From Lachnospiraceae bacterium (GTDB taxonomy: Bacteria > Bacillota > Clostridia > Lachnospirales > Lachnospiraceae), in assembly GCA_902363835.1 (NCBI GenBank), contig CABJBM010000005.1, positions 124,001 through 188,000 on the forward strand: DNA of 64,000 bases, in the 5' to 3' direction. Numbering within the stretch: the stretch's first letter is position 1; each line of letters begins with the position of its first letter. The translations under genes were made by a program, and so were the position numbers. The notes under the pieces were generated by a model, which made no database searches, was not told the origin of the DNA, and saw nothing but the letters and a program-made list of their open reading frames with translations. This document shows, piece after piece, positions 11,643-20,547 of the stretch.

Positions 11643-11953
11643 ATGGTCTGTCCCAGAAGCGCATATGCTTCTGTAAGAACCTTTTTTCCATCCATACGTC
11701 CAAAATCCACATTGGATATGACCATGACCTGTGCGCCAAGAGGCTTGCAAATAGCTTCAATCCGCTTTTTATAATATTTAATTTGAGGTCCGATCAGCAC
11801 CACATCCAGATCCTTTGCCTTTTCAGCAACCTGCTCCTGAGGGTAGGCATCTACAATACAATCCAGATGTTTTTCAGCGGCGTACTCCGTCATTTTTTTA
11901 ACCAATACGGATGTACTCATTCCGGCAAAGCAAAATAATCCTATTCTTACCAT
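11639..11953 (-). CDS. celA: PTS lactose/cellobiose IIB component
   Basis: A 104-residue cytoplasmic phosphocarrier. The phosphorylated Cys8 sits in LFCFAGMSTS, the family's N-terminal loop. It receives phosphate from IIA (14731-15048) and passes it to the sugar held by IIC (12001-13302). It is a separate protein, as usual in the Lac family of PTS. It lies between the IIC and RDD genes in the minus-strand operon. Confidence 0.92.
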   Translation of the reverse strand: MVRIGLFCFAGMSTSVLVKKMTEYAAEKHLDCIVDAYPQEQVAEKAKDLDVVLIGPQIKYYKKRIEAICKPLGAQVMVISNVDFGRMDGKKVLTEAYALLGQTI

Positions 11954-12000
11954 ATATTATGTCATGGGCTTATGGCCCAATGTTCCTCCTTCTTGGATTT

Positions 12001-13302
12001 TTATGAACCTGTTATCTGGTTTTCTTCAGCCGTACATTTCTTATCCCAGATTTTGAAAAAGGGCCAGTAGATCAGCGCTGCAAGGAGAAGTACCAGTATC
12101 TGTAAAATCGCCACCTTAATATCCCCTGTTATTAAAAAGCCTCCAAAGGGCGCCGGTGTGGTAAATGGAATGGCCACTCCTGTAGGCCGGCTGACCAGAT
12201 TTAGGGCCATAGCCGAATAGCTGATTAAAATAGACAACATTGGTGTCAGAAAGAAAGGAATCGCCATAATGGGATTCATGACAATGGGCAGGCCGTAGAT
12301 CAGGGGCTCATTGATATTAAAAATGCTGGGTACCAGCGCCAGCCGTCCAAGCTCCTTAAGCTGCTTTGACTTGGCCTTAAAAGCAAACATAATGCAAAGG
12401 GGCAGTGTAAGGCCTGAACCGGTGAGGAATACGAAATGATCCAGGTATTCCGTTGTCACGATATAAGGAAGGGTCTGCCCCGCCTGAAATGCTGCCAGGT
12501 TGGCGTATTTGGCGGTTTCCCAAATGGGCTGCATCACGGATTGGACAATCAGGGTTCCGTGAATGCCGAACATCCAGAAAAAGGTATTAAAGAATCCGGC
12601 GGTAATCTCCGTTCCGATCAGGGAGGTTCCTACACCCAGCAACGGGATCTGCAGCACATTGATAATAAATTCATTGACACTGCCATAAGGTGTCAGTGAA
12701 AATACGGCCCGTATGACAACAAACAGAATAACAACCAGACCGGCCGGAATCAGCGCTGTAAAGGACCTGGATATGGCGGGAGGAACCGAGTCCGGCATTT
12801 TGATTACAAAGTTTTTCTTAATGACCTTAATGTATATTTCTGATGATATAATAGCAGATATCATACCGCTGAACAAGCTTTGGGCGCCGAAATCATCGGC
12901 TTTAAAACCGCCTCCATCCATTTGGATCAGGAGCAGGAACAGAGCCATAAGGGCGATCATTCCTGCGGGAAGAGGCTCTACCTCATTGCTTTTGGCCAGG
13001 GAATAAGCCACTCCAAAGGTGGTAAACAAGGCAACGATTCCCATGGTGGACGGGTAGATCACATCCCAGTTCCACCAATTCCATGCCTCGCCGAATACAG
13101 ACGCCATAAACTGCTGGAACGCCGGCACAGGAAAATCTCCGATAATAATTGCGATGGATCCAATAATCATAAGGGGCATGGGAAGTACAAGGCCATCCCT
13201 GATTGCCAGAAGAATCTTGTTATTGGAAACCAGTTCCACAACGGGCATTGCTTTCTCTTCAATAAAATTCATAAAATCATTTGTTTTCCCCATACATTTC
13301 AC
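12001..13302 (-). CDS. celB: PTS cellobiose IIC permease
   Basis: A 433-residue membrane protein of the lactose/cellobiose IIC family, with about ten hydrophobic segments that form the sugar channel. NINEPLIYGLP near residue 335 is the conserved substrate-site motif. It overlaps the GH4 gene by 4 bases (ATGA), so the two are coupled. With IIA and IIB in the same operon the full system is present, and the GH4 enzyme indicates a beta-glucoside such as cellobiose or a chitobiose-like sugar. Confidence 0.94.
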   Translation of the reverse strand: MKCMGKTNDFMNFIEEKAMPVVELVSNNKILLAIRDGLVLPMPLMIIGSIAIIIGDFPVPAFQQFMASVFGEAWNWWNWDVIYPSTMGIVALFTTFGVAYSLAKSNEVEPLPAGMIALMALFLLLIQMDGGGFKADDFGAQSLFSGMISAIISSEIYIKVIKKNFVIKMPDSVPPAISRSFTALIPAGLVVILFVVIRAVFSLTPYGSVNEFIINVLQIPLLGVGTSLIGTEITAGFFNTFFWMFGIHGTLIVQSVMQPIWETAKYANLAAFQAGQTLPYIVTTEYLDHFVFLTGSGLTLPLCIMFAFKAKSKQLKELGRLALVPSIFNINEPLIYGLPIVMNPIMAIPFFLTPMLSILISYSAMALNLVSRPTGVAIPFTTPAPFGGFLITGDIKVAILQILVLLLAALIYWPFFKIWDKKCTAEENQITGS

Positions 13303-14702
13303 CTCGTAAATTCGGGCCAGTATTTACCGTTCGCTTCCATGAAATCCTTTAAAATGTTCTTTGCTCTGTCCGTATCGCAGATGATCCGGTTGACAGCAAA
13401 AGCCTGAAGCAGCTTTTGATAGCTCTTTTCAAATATGGCGGAAACCAATAAGCTTTCACTTGCAAACTGGTTTTCCAAAAGTCCTTTTTCAAACAGCGGC
13501 ACTTCTCCGATGGCAAGAGGTTCAATCCCCTGTTTCCCAATCCGGCAGGCAGCCTCAAGCATCATCTCCGGGTTTAAATTAGGTACAATGCCATTGTTTT
13601 TTACCATGACCAGACAGATGTCATTGCGGTTATTGATGATGGAAATGGCCAGTTCAATTAAATATGCTGCGTGGACGTCATTGTAAGCAATGGTGGAGGA
13701 AGTGGCTTCCGAAATGCTTTTGGCTTCCGCATTGATGTGGGCACTGATATCATACTCCGTTCCTTTCATCCGGCCCAGCTTAATAATCGCGTCACAGTAT
13801 TTCTTTACGTTGCTGCCCCGTCCTGCAAGAACTTCATCGTAACGGGTATGTTCGCTGCTGTAATGGCGGTAGCAGGTATCCGGATACAGGTAGTATAAGC
13901 AATAGGTGCTTGGCAGTGAATAAGGATAATCCAGGACCATATTTAAATGTTCCTGAAAAGTGCCGCCCCAATGCTTATCCCCTGCGTACATTTTGGCAAG
14001 GGAGTCTCTCACCTCCTGGGGCCGGTTTTTGCAGATTTTAAGAATTTCAGGAAGGAGATCCTGCCCGGTTTCCTTGTCAATGAGCCCTGTAAACCAGCCG
14101 TAGTGGTTCAGGCCAAAATACCGCGGTTCTATCTGGTTTCTCTTTTTCCCTACAAGAGGAAGATAGGAATCCATGATTTGAGTGGGCATGTCACAGATAT
14201 TGATCAGCTTCTTATCCTCCGGAAATACCCGCTTGGTTGCTTCGGCCACAATGGCAGCTGGATTGGAATAGTTGATGATCCATGCTTCAGGAGACCATTT
14301 GCGGATGTCCTGAATCAATTCAATCATCTGCACCACGCTGCGTATTCCGTAAGCCAGCCCTCCGGCCCCGCAGGTTTCCTGGCCGATGCAGCCGTAGCGG
14401 TAGGGAATCTTTTCATCATAATTTCTAAGCTCGGTTCCGCCGGCACGAATCTGTACAAAGGCAAAATCAATATCTTCAAAAGCCTCTTTTTTATCTGTTG
14501 TGTATGAAAAATCCACCCCTTCATAATAATCCCAAAACAGGATTTTTCCATATTCTCCTATAGGAGCCTGCCGCTTCTCGTCAATATCATAGATGACCAC
14601 TTTTCTAAGCGGAAACTCTTTTTGCGAATAGCATAAAAGTTCCAGCATGTCCGGGGTATAAGTGCTGCCTCCCCCACAGATTACAACTGAATACCGTCTC
14701 AT
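13299..14702 (-). CDS. celF: 6-phospho-beta-glucosidase, GH4
   Basis: A 467-residue family 4 glycosidase, which uses NAD+ and a divalent metal in an oxidation-elimination mechanism. The N-terminal NAD site is GGGSTYTPDML (residues 10-20), and the metal ligands appear as Cys170 in NICDMP and His200 in GLNHYGWF. It cleaves the 6-phospho-disaccharide delivered by the PTS encoded in the same operon. It is mechanistically unrelated to the GH1 enzyme at 1445, so the genome window holds two different solutions for the same chemistry. Confidence 0.94.
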   Translation of the reverse strand: MRRYSVVICGGGSTYTPDMLELLCYSQKEFPLRKVVIYDIDEKRQAPIGEYGKILFWDYYEGVDFSYTTDKKEAFEDIDFAFVQIRAGGTELRNYDEKIPYRYGCIGQETCGAGGLAYGIRSVVQMIELIQDIRKWSPEAWIINYSNPAAIVAEATKRVFPEDKKLINICDMPTQIMDSYLPLVGKKRNQIEPRYFGLNHYGWFTGLIDKETGQDLLPEILKICKNRPQEVRDSLAKMYAGDKHWGGTFQEHLNMVLDYPYSLPSTYCLYYLYPDTCYRHYSSEHTRYDEVLAGRGSNVKKYCDAIIKLGRMKGTEYDISAHINAEAKSISEATSSTIAYNDVHAAYLIELAISIINNRNDICLVMVKNNGIVPNLNPEMMLEAACRIGKQGIEPLAIGEVPLFEKGLLENQFASESLLVSAIFEKSYQKLLQAFAVNRIICDTDRAKNILKDFMEANGKYWPEFTR

Positions 14703-14730
14703 AATATCTTCCCCTTTTCTTTATTTTCTC

Positions 14731-15048
14731 TTAATCCAGTTCCTCATTTAAATCCACAATTAACAGCTGAGCCATTCGTTCCCAGTTCATAGCCGTACTC
14801 AAATGATCCTGGGCATGAACCATAATCAGGCTGTAGGGAATGTCTTCATTATTGGCCTCTGCCTGTATTAAATCCGTCTGGATCTGATGGGTCTTTATAA
14901 GATGCTGTTTTCCTGCGTTCAACTGTTCTGTCGCTTCCTGAAGCCTGCTTTTTTTGTAACTGGTAACAGCGGAATAAAAACAGTTCAAAGCATCCCCGGC
15001 CTCCATCACGATTTCAAAGGCCATGGTCTGTACCTGTTCTTTTGTCAT
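14731..15048 (-). CDS. celC: PTS lactose/cellobiose IIA component
   Basis: A 105-residue helical phosphocarrier that forms trimers in its family. The phosphorylated His78 is in VHAQDHL, followed by the conserved Asp81. It takes phosphate from HPr and gives it to IIB. It is the first gene of the minus-strand cellobiose operon and has a strong GGAGGAGG ribosome site. Confidence 0.94.
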   Translation of the reverse strand: MTKEQVQTMAFEIVMEAGDALNCFYSAVTSYKKSRLQEATEQLNAGKQHLIKTHQIQTDLIQAEANNEDIPYSLIMVHAQDHLSTAMNWERMAQLLIVDLNEELD

Positions 15049-15082
15049 GTATCCTCCTCCACTTCTTCTAGTTTGTGATTCC

Positions 15083-15111
15083 AGAATAGCAAGAAATTAT
15101 CAGCTTTACAA
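15083..15111 (-). promoter_or_regulatory. Promoter of the cellobiose PTS operon
   Basis: On the minus strand TTGTAA (15111-15106) and TATTCT (15088-15083) are 17 bases apart. The weak -35 box fits an operon that needs an activator. Confidence 0.7.
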
Positions 15112-15117
15112 ATGGAG

Positions 15118-15140
15118 TTTTTCCGGGGTATGCGGAAAAA
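15118..15140. promoter_or_regulatory. Palindrome, probable LicR-type activator site
   Basis: TTTTTCCG and CGGAAAAA are separated by 7 bases. It begins 6 bases upstream of the -35 box of the cellobiose operon and lies beside the promoter of the divergent regulator gene, where an activator would bind. That the regulator at 15209 binds it is inference. Confidence 0.6.
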
Positions 15141-15147
15141 ATAGGGA

Positions 15148-15176
15148 TTGAGTCACAGGCGCCGGAATGATACACT
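15148..15176 (+). promoter_or_regulatory. Promoter of the LicR-like regulator gene
   Basis: TTGAGT (15148-15153) and TACACT (15171-15176) are 17 bases apart, with an extended TGA before the -10. It abuts the palindrome at 15118-15140. Confidence 0.6.
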
Positions 15177-15208
15177 GAACTTAAGAATGAATACCAAAGG
15201 AGATTGCC

Positions 15209-17113
15209 ATGAATTATAAGTTAGTGGACAGACAAAAAAAGCTGCTGGATATTCTGTCCGGCAATACAATATTAACTGGCGATATTCTGGCGCAGCTGCT
15301 GTCCGTTTCATCGCGAACCATAAGAGGAGATGTGGCAACCATCAACAGCGTAATCGGAAAGGATGTAATTCTTTCAAACCAGAGGGGATATTCTATTAAT
15401 CCTGTCAATTATCAGCTTCTTCGTCATGTGGATACTTATTTTGATGAAAAAGCAATTCGCCTGCAGCTTTTATGGCTGCTGTTTTCCGGACAGGCACCCT
15501 GTCATACGGATGAACTGGCTGAAAGATTCTATACAAACCAGGCTGTTATCCATCAGATGCTTAAGGAAATTGCGCTGGAAATGAGTTATGTTCAATTAGA
15601 GCTTAAAAAGAATTCCCGCAATTACTATGTGGAAGGGCATGAACTGGCCAAGAGAAGCTATTTGAACCGGATTATCCTCAACGAGGCCCATAATCCCATT
15701 TTTGATGTATCCCAGTATGCCGCTTATTTTGATGAACTGGATTTGGATGAAATCCGTCAGATGGTCATGGACTCCTTGCTGAACAATGATATTATTCCTA
15801 CTGAAATCAGCATTGATAATCTTGTACTGAATATTGCCCTCACCCTGTACCGCCTTCTCCATGGATACCGGTTAAACCAGCTTTCAGGGGAAAGCGGCAT
15901 TTACTCAGACCTGAAAAATGATATAAAACCGGCGGAATATAATATCTCCCATCAGATTGCTTCTTACTTTAAGAATTCATACGATGTGGAAGTTTCTGAA
16001 CAGGATCTGCTTTACATCTATCTTCTGGTTTTGGGGCAATCCAAGCGGAAATATGAAGATCTTTTGTCTGAAACCTTTGTAAATGAAGTCACTTCCATCC
16101 TGTCCAATACGATGAATCATTTTTCCCTGGACATAACTTATGAGCGGATCCTTCATGATCTGGCTTTCCATATATATTATCTGATTATCCGTAGCAATGT
16201 AGGCAACTATACGTCAAACGCACTCCTTGAGAATATCAAGACCTATTGCCCTTTTGTTTATGATGTGGCAGTCTATTTAACCAGCCAGATCTCCCAGACA
16301 TTTTCCGTTACCATAGAGGATTGTGAGATTGGATTCCTGGCGCTTTTGATTGGAGGCCTGCTGGATCATGCACAGAATGAGGCTGATAAGATTAATGCGG
16401 TCATTGTCTGCGGGAACCATGTAAATATCGGGCTGAGGATTATGCAGGATTTAGAACATAAATACGAAAAGCAATTAAACCTGCTGGGAGTTGTTCCCCG
16501 CTTTCCCCACAACATTATGGAATCTCCAAATGTTTTGTATCTGTCCTGTATTCCGGCCCATGTGCCGGCTGATAATGTAATCAGTATAAGTTCCCTGCTT
16601 TCCGCAGGAGATTTAAAGAAGATTGACGGATACATTGAATCGTACCGGGAGACGAGGAAGCGTCAGCATTTAAAAACCTTGACCGGATCATTTTTTCATA
16701 AAGAACTGTTTTTCAGAAATATAAGTGTGAAAAATAAATATGAGATCATACGTTTTCTGGGTGAGAAAATCGTTGAACAGGGTTATGCTTCCGAAGATTT
16801 TATAAATTCAGCCATTAAAAGGGAAAGGATTTCCGCCACCTGCTTTTTTGACAGTTTTGCTATTCCCCATGCAATTCAGCTGAATGCCAATAAATCCGTG
16901 TTTTGTGTTCTGACCGGCGACAAAAGCATGTCCTGGGATGATAAAAAGATAAAATTTGTATGTATGATCGCTGTCAGCAGAGATGACAGGGAGATCTTTC
17001 AACTGATTTATCCCCATATTATAGATATTCTCTGTGATTATCAGCAACTGACAACCCTGTCACAGGCAAAGGATTTTGAAACATTTATAAACTATATTCA
17101 GCAGGTTTTATAA
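15209..17113 (+). CDS. licR: PRD-domain transcriptional activator, LicR-like
   Basis: A 634-residue multidomain PTS-controlled regulator. In order: N-terminal helix-turn-helix (residues about 1-60), a second DNA-binding or Mga-like segment, two PRD domains (about 175-400), a IIB-like domain (about 400-480), and a C-terminal fructose/mannitol-type IIA domain (about 490-634) with its His in IPHA near residue 554. Such proteins activate beta-glucan or cellobiose PTS operons when the sugar is present, through phosphorylation by HPr and the cognate EIIB. It is divergent from the cellobiose operon, which supports that role. DNA binding rather than RNA antitermination is likely because a helix-turn-helix, not a CAT domain, is at the N-terminus. 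Confidence 0.88.
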   Translation: MNYKLVDRQKKLLDILSGNTILTGDILAQLLSVSSRTIRGDVATINSVIGKDVILSNQRGYSINPVNYQLLRHVDTYFDEKAIRLQLLWLLFSGQAPCHTDELAERFYTNQAVIHQMLKEIALEMSYVQLELKKNSRNYYVEGHELAKRSYLNRIILNEAHNPIFDVSQYAAYFDELDLDEIRQMVMDSLLNNDIIPTEISIDNLVLNIALTLYRLLHGYRLNQLSGESGIYSDLKNDIKPAEYNISHQIASYFKNSYDVEVSEQDLLYIYLLVLGQSKRKYEDLLSETFVNEVTSILSNTMNHFSLDITYERILHDLAFHIYYLIIRSNVGNYTSNALLENIKTYCPFVYDVAVYLTSQISQTFSVTIEDCEIGFLALLIGGLLDHAQNEADKINAVIVCGNHVNIGLRIMQDLEHKYEKQLNLLGVVPRFPHNIMESPNVLYLSCIPAHVPADNVISISSLLSAGDLKKIDGYIESYRETRKRQHLKTLTGSFFHKELFFRNISVKNKYEIIRFLGEKIVEQGYASEDFINSAIKRERISATCFFDSFAIPHAIQLNANKSVFCVLTGDKSMSWDDKKIKFVCMIAVSRDDREIFQLIYPHIIDILCDYQQLTTLSQAKDFETFINYIQQVL

Positions 17114-17161
17114 TGCTCTGACAGAGGGATAATAGGTATAAGGAAAATCAACTGTAAAATA

Positions 17162-17200
17162 AAAAAGGAATCCGGCGGAAACGTCAACGGATTCCTTTTT
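17162..17200 (+). terminator. Terminator after the LicR-like gene
   Basis: A 13-bp stem, AAAAAGGAATCCG with CGGATTCCTTTTT, with a 13-base loop. It separates the regulator from the polysaccharide genes. Confidence 0.88.
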
Positions 17201-17209
17201 GTTGGACAA

Positions 17210-17238
17210 TTTACTTTTTCCCATGACTTTAGTATAAT
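17210..17238 (+). promoter_or_regulatory. Promoter of glf (recurring TTTACT type)
   Basis: TTTACT (17210-17215), 17 bases, TATAAT (17233-17238). This is the first of five similar promoters in the window. Confidence 0.72.
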
Positions 17239-17274
17239 GAATGTAGTTTACAACAAGGACAGGAGAATGGAACA

Positions 17275-18375
17275 ATGAAAAAATATGATTATGTGCTGGT
17301 GGGCAGCGGCCTCTATTCCGGCGTTTTCGCATACCTGGCAAGGCAAAAAGGAAAAAAGTGTCTTGTGGTAGAGAAAAGGGACCATATGGGGGGCAATATT
17401 TACTGCGAGGAAACAGAAGGAATCCACGTACACCGCTACGGAGCCCATATTTTCCATACCAGCAACAAAAAGATCTGGCAGTTTGTCAATGAGCTGGCAG
17501 AGTTTAACCGCTATACCAACAGCCCTGTGGCAAATTTCAAGGGCGAAATGTATAACATGCCTTTTAATATGAACACCTTCAGCAGGATGTGGGGAATATC
17601 CACTCCGGCAGAAGCAAAGGCAAAGATTGAGGAGCAGAAGGCCTCTATAACCGGAGAACCCCGGAACCTGGAGGAACAGGCCATCAGCCTTGTGGGAAAG
17701 GATATTTATGAAAAGCTGGTAAAAGGCTATACGGAGAAACAGTGGGGAAGGGATTGCAAGGATCTTCCGGCCTTTATCATCAAACGCCTTCCCGTTCGTT
17801 TTACCTATGATAACAATTATTTTAATGACCTGTACCAGGGAATTCCCATAGGCGGATACAATGTGATCATTGAAAAGCTGTTTGAGGGCTGTGACATGGA
17901 AATGGGCGTGGATTATCTGGAAAATAAGGAATATTATGACGGGCTGGGAGACCGGGTGATTTATACCGGAACCATTGACGGCTATTACGGATACCGGTTC
18001 GGGAAACTGGAATACCGGAGCTTAAGGTTTGAAACCCAGGTGGTGGATATTGACAACTACCAGGGAGTGGCAGTGGTGAATTATACGGACCGGGAAACTC
18101 CTTATACCAGGATCATTGAGCATAAGCATTTTGAATTCGGCACCCAGCCAAAGTCTGTTATTACCAGGGAATATTCGGTGGACTGGAGTGAGGGCATGGA
18201 ACCTTACTATCCTGTAAATGACGAGAAAAACCAGGAATTATTCCAAAAATATGCCGCTCTGGCTGAAAAAGAAGATCATGTGATTTTCGGCGGACGGTTA
18301 GGAGAATATAAATATTATGATATGGACAAGGTCATTGAATCAGCCATGAGCCGGGCGGACAAGGAATTCGGGTGA
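17275..18375 (+). CDS. glf: UDP-galactopyranose mutase
   Basis: A 366-residue FAD enzyme that converts UDP-galactopyranose to UDP-galactofuranose, the donor for galactofuranose in surface glycans. The N-terminal GSGLYSG dinucleotide motif and VVEKRDHMGGN are typical, and GYTEKQWG near residue 158 and FGGRLGEYKYYDM near the C-terminus are conserved family stretches. It opens the polysaccharide cluster and has its own promoter and AGGAG ribosome site. It predicts galactofuranose in the polymer. Confidence 0.95.
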   Translation: MKKYDYVLVGSGLYSGVFAYLARQKGKKCLVVEKRDHMGGNIYCEETEGIHVHRYGAHIFHTSNKKIWQFVNELAEFNRYTNSPVANFKGEMYNMPFNMNTFSRMWGISTPAEAKAKIEEQKASITGEPRNLEEQAISLVGKDIYEKLVKGYTEKQWGRDCKDLPAFIIKRLPVRFTYDNNYFNDLYQGIPIGGYNVIIEKLFEGCDMEMGVDYLENKEYYDGLGDRVIYTGTIDGYYGYRFGKLEYRSLRFETQVVDIDNYQGVAVVNYTDRETPYTRIIEHKHFEFGTQPKSVITREYSVDWSEGMEPYYPVNDEKNQELFQKYAALAEKEDHVIFGGRLGEYKYYDMDKVIESAMSRADKEFG

Positions 18376-18394
18376 TCCGCCCTGGGCAAAGCTG

Positions 18395-18423
18395 TTTACT
18401 TTTTATGTGGGATATAGTACAAT
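18395..18423 (+). promoter_or_regulatory. Promoter of the GT8 unit (TTTACT type)
   Basis: TTTACT (18395-18400), 17 bases, TACAAT (18418-18423). A GC-rich hairpin (18435-18454) would be at the very 5' end of its mRNA. Confidence 0.68.
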
Positions 18424-18482
18424 ACTACGGAACCGGGGCCGGATTTTCCGCCCCCTGAAATGCAGGTTAACTGGAGGATTCT

Positions 18483-19460
18483 ATGAACGTTGTATACGCT
18501 TCCAACGATAATTATGCCAGGCATCTGGCCGTCTCTCTTTATTCTCTTTTGGATCATAACAGGGATATAGAAGACATCCATATTTATGTTTTATCCATGA
18601 GCCTGTCCCTGGTGACAAAGGAAAGGCTTAAGAAGGTGACGGATGAATTCGGGCGGGAGCTGACGGTCATAGAGCTTGGAGATTTAAAGGGGCGCTTTTC
18701 CTATGAAGTGGATACGGGAGGCTTTGATTTAAGCATTATGGCCAGGCTGTTCATAGGAGAGGTTCTTCCAAAGGAAACAGACCGGGTGCTGTATTTGGAC
18801 TGTGATACAGTGGTGCTTTCCTCGTTAAAAAGACTGTGGGAAACGGATTTGAAAACCTTTCTTTTAGGCGCGGTAATGGAGCCTACCATTTACCCTTCTA
18901 TTAAGGAAGATATTGGTCTTTTACCGTCGGAGCCTTATTTTAATTCCGGCGTCCTTCTCATTGACATGAACCGTTGGAACGAAGAAAATGCCCAGAAGCT
19001 GCTTCTGGATTTTTACTGTTCCAAGGGGGGCAAGCTGTTTGCAGGGGATCAGGATACCATTAACGGAGCGCTGAAGGGAAGAATAAAGCCCTTGTCTCCT
19101 AAGTATAACTTTTTTACCAATTACCGCTATTACCGGTACAGCCATCTTATAAGGCTGTCCCCTGTATATGGAAAGCTTACGGAAAAAGGATTTAAAGAGG
19201 CAAAAAAGCATCCTGCTCTCCTGCACTTTATGGGAGATGAAAGGCCCTGGAAAGAGGGGAATTTAAACCATTACCGCAGGGTTTACGACCACTACCTCTC
19301 CCTCACCCCATGGGCAGGAACGCCTAAGGAAAAGGGAAGCCGCCTTTATATGGCTGCCTATCATCTGATGGATTACGCCACCTTTCTATGTCCGCCTGTG
19401 AGGGACTATGTGAGCGCCAGGTTTGGAATGCAGGTGATCAATTCCAGAAAGGGTTCTTAA
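18483..19460 (+). CDS. glycosyltransferase family 8
   Basis: A 325-residue cytoplasmic retaining glycosyltransferase. The DxD metal motif is in YLDCDTVVL near residue 102, and PYFNSGVLLIDMNRW near residue 150 is the conserved family stretch, followed by AGDQDTIN. Family members transfer glucose or galactose from UDP-sugars. It is probably cotranscribed with the GT2 gene that starts 11 bases after its stop. The acceptor cannot be inferred. Confidence 0.9.
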   Translation: MNVVYASNDNYARHLAVSLYSLLDHNRDIEDIHIYVLSMSLSLVTKERLKKVTDEFGRELTVIELGDLKGRFSYEVDTGGFDLSIMARLFIGEVLPKETDRVLYLDCDTVVLSSLKRLWETDLKTFLLGAVMEPTIYPSIKEDIGLLPSEPYFNSGVLLIDMNRWNEENAQKLLLDFYCSKGGKLFAGDQDTINGALKGRIKPLSPKYNFFTNYRYYRYSHLIRLSPVYGKLTEKGFKEAKKHPALLHFMGDERPWKEGNLNHYRRVYDHYLSLTPWAGTPKEKGSRLYMAAYHLMDYATFLCPPVRDYVSARFGMQVINSRKGS

Positions 19461-19471
19461 AGAGGGCAGAT

Positions 19472-20416
19472 ATGAACATTAGCTGTATCATTCTCAATTA
19501 TAATGACGCGGAAACTACCATAAGCCTGGTAAATTCCATAGAAAGTTACAAAATCCTGGATTCCATCGTGGTTGTGGACAACTGTTCCACCGATGATTCC
19601 CTTTCAAAGCTTAAGGAGATTGCCGGAGGAAAGGTCCATGTCATTGCTTCGGAAAAGAACGGGGGATACGGGTACGGCAATAATCAGGGAATCCGGTATG
19701 CATACGGGACGCTCCACGCTTCCCACGTTCTCATAGCCAATCCTGATGTAAAGGTATCCCAGGAATGCATTGAGGCCATGAAGGACTCCTTTTTACGGAT
19801 CAGCCGCCTGGGAGTTTCGGCGGCAGTTACCAGGGATGGCACAGGAGCCATTGCCCTGTCAAGCTGGCGGCTCAACGGCCTGCTGGGGGATCTGCTGGAT
19901 ACTGGCCTTATTACCAGACGGCTCTTTGCTCCCTGGCTAAATGACAGGCCGGAATTAAAGGCGGATTTTGAAAAGGAACAGGGTGGGAATACCCTGCGGC
20001 TCCAGGATACTTCAAACTCCGGGCAGGAAAGAGGGAAAGAGCATTACGTTTACGTGGATGCGGTACTTGGCTCCCTGTTTATGGCGGATATCCATGCTTT
20101 GATGGAATGCGGCCTTTATGATGAAGAAGTTTTTCTGTATTATGAAGAAAAAATCCTAGGTTTTCAGCTGAAGAAAAAGGGGTATGGAACGGTGCTTCTT
20201 TTGGACCGGTCCTATGTGCACCTTCATTCCGTGTCCATTGATAAGAGTGTGAAATCTATTCTAAAGAAGCAGGCGCTCCTTCATGAGAGCAAGCTTCATT
20301 ATTATAAAAAGTACCTGGGAATCAACCGGTTTCAGGAATGCCTGGTAAGGGCCTTTCTGGGTTTTCTTATGGGTGAAATCTGGTTTTTGACTAAAATACT
20401 TGGATTGTCCTGGTAG
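19472..20416 (+). CDS. glycosyltransferase family 2
   Basis: A 314-residue GT2 enzyme with GT-A fold. ILNYNDAE at the N-terminus, VDNCSTDDS, and ANPDVKV near residue 90 are the nucleotide-sugar and metal-binding motifs of the rhamnosyltransferase-like branch. The start at 19472 follows AGAGGG; an open frame back to 19388 overlaps the GT8 gene and is not family-like. It probably adds one residue of the repeat unit. Confidence 0.88.
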   Translation: MNISCIILNYNDAETTISLVNSIESYKILDSIVVVDNCSTDDSLSKLKEIAGGKVHVIASEKNGGYGYGNNQGIRYAYGTLHASHVLIANPDVKVSQECIEAMKDSFLRISRLGVSAAVTRDGTGAIALSSWRLNGLLGDLLDTGLITRRLFAPWLNDRPELKADFEKEQGGNTLRLQDTSNSGQERGKEHYVYVDAVLGSLFMADIHALMECGLYDEEVFLYYEEKILGFQLKKKGYGTVLLLDRSYVHLHSVSIDKSVKSILKKQALLHESKLHYYKKYLGINRFQECLVRAFLGFLMGEIWFLTKILGLSW

Positions 20417-20459
20417 TCTGATTTTTTGGTGGAAATATCCCGGGTATTTCTGAATGCTC

Positions 20460-20537
20460 AAAAGCCATGGGAGGAAATAAGGAAACCCCTTGTGAATATG
20501 CTTAAATGACCAAAGCCATGGCCGGAATAAGGAAAGG
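20460..20537 (+). repeat. Short duplicated leader before the GT2 gene
   Basis: AAAGCCATGG, a variable purine-rich 4-5 bases, then AATAAGGAAA occurs twice, 51 bases apart, just before the GT2 start. The second copy leads into the ribosome site used. The first copy could be a relic of a small duplication. Confidence 0.6.
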
Positions 20538-20547
20538 GGGAAAACGT

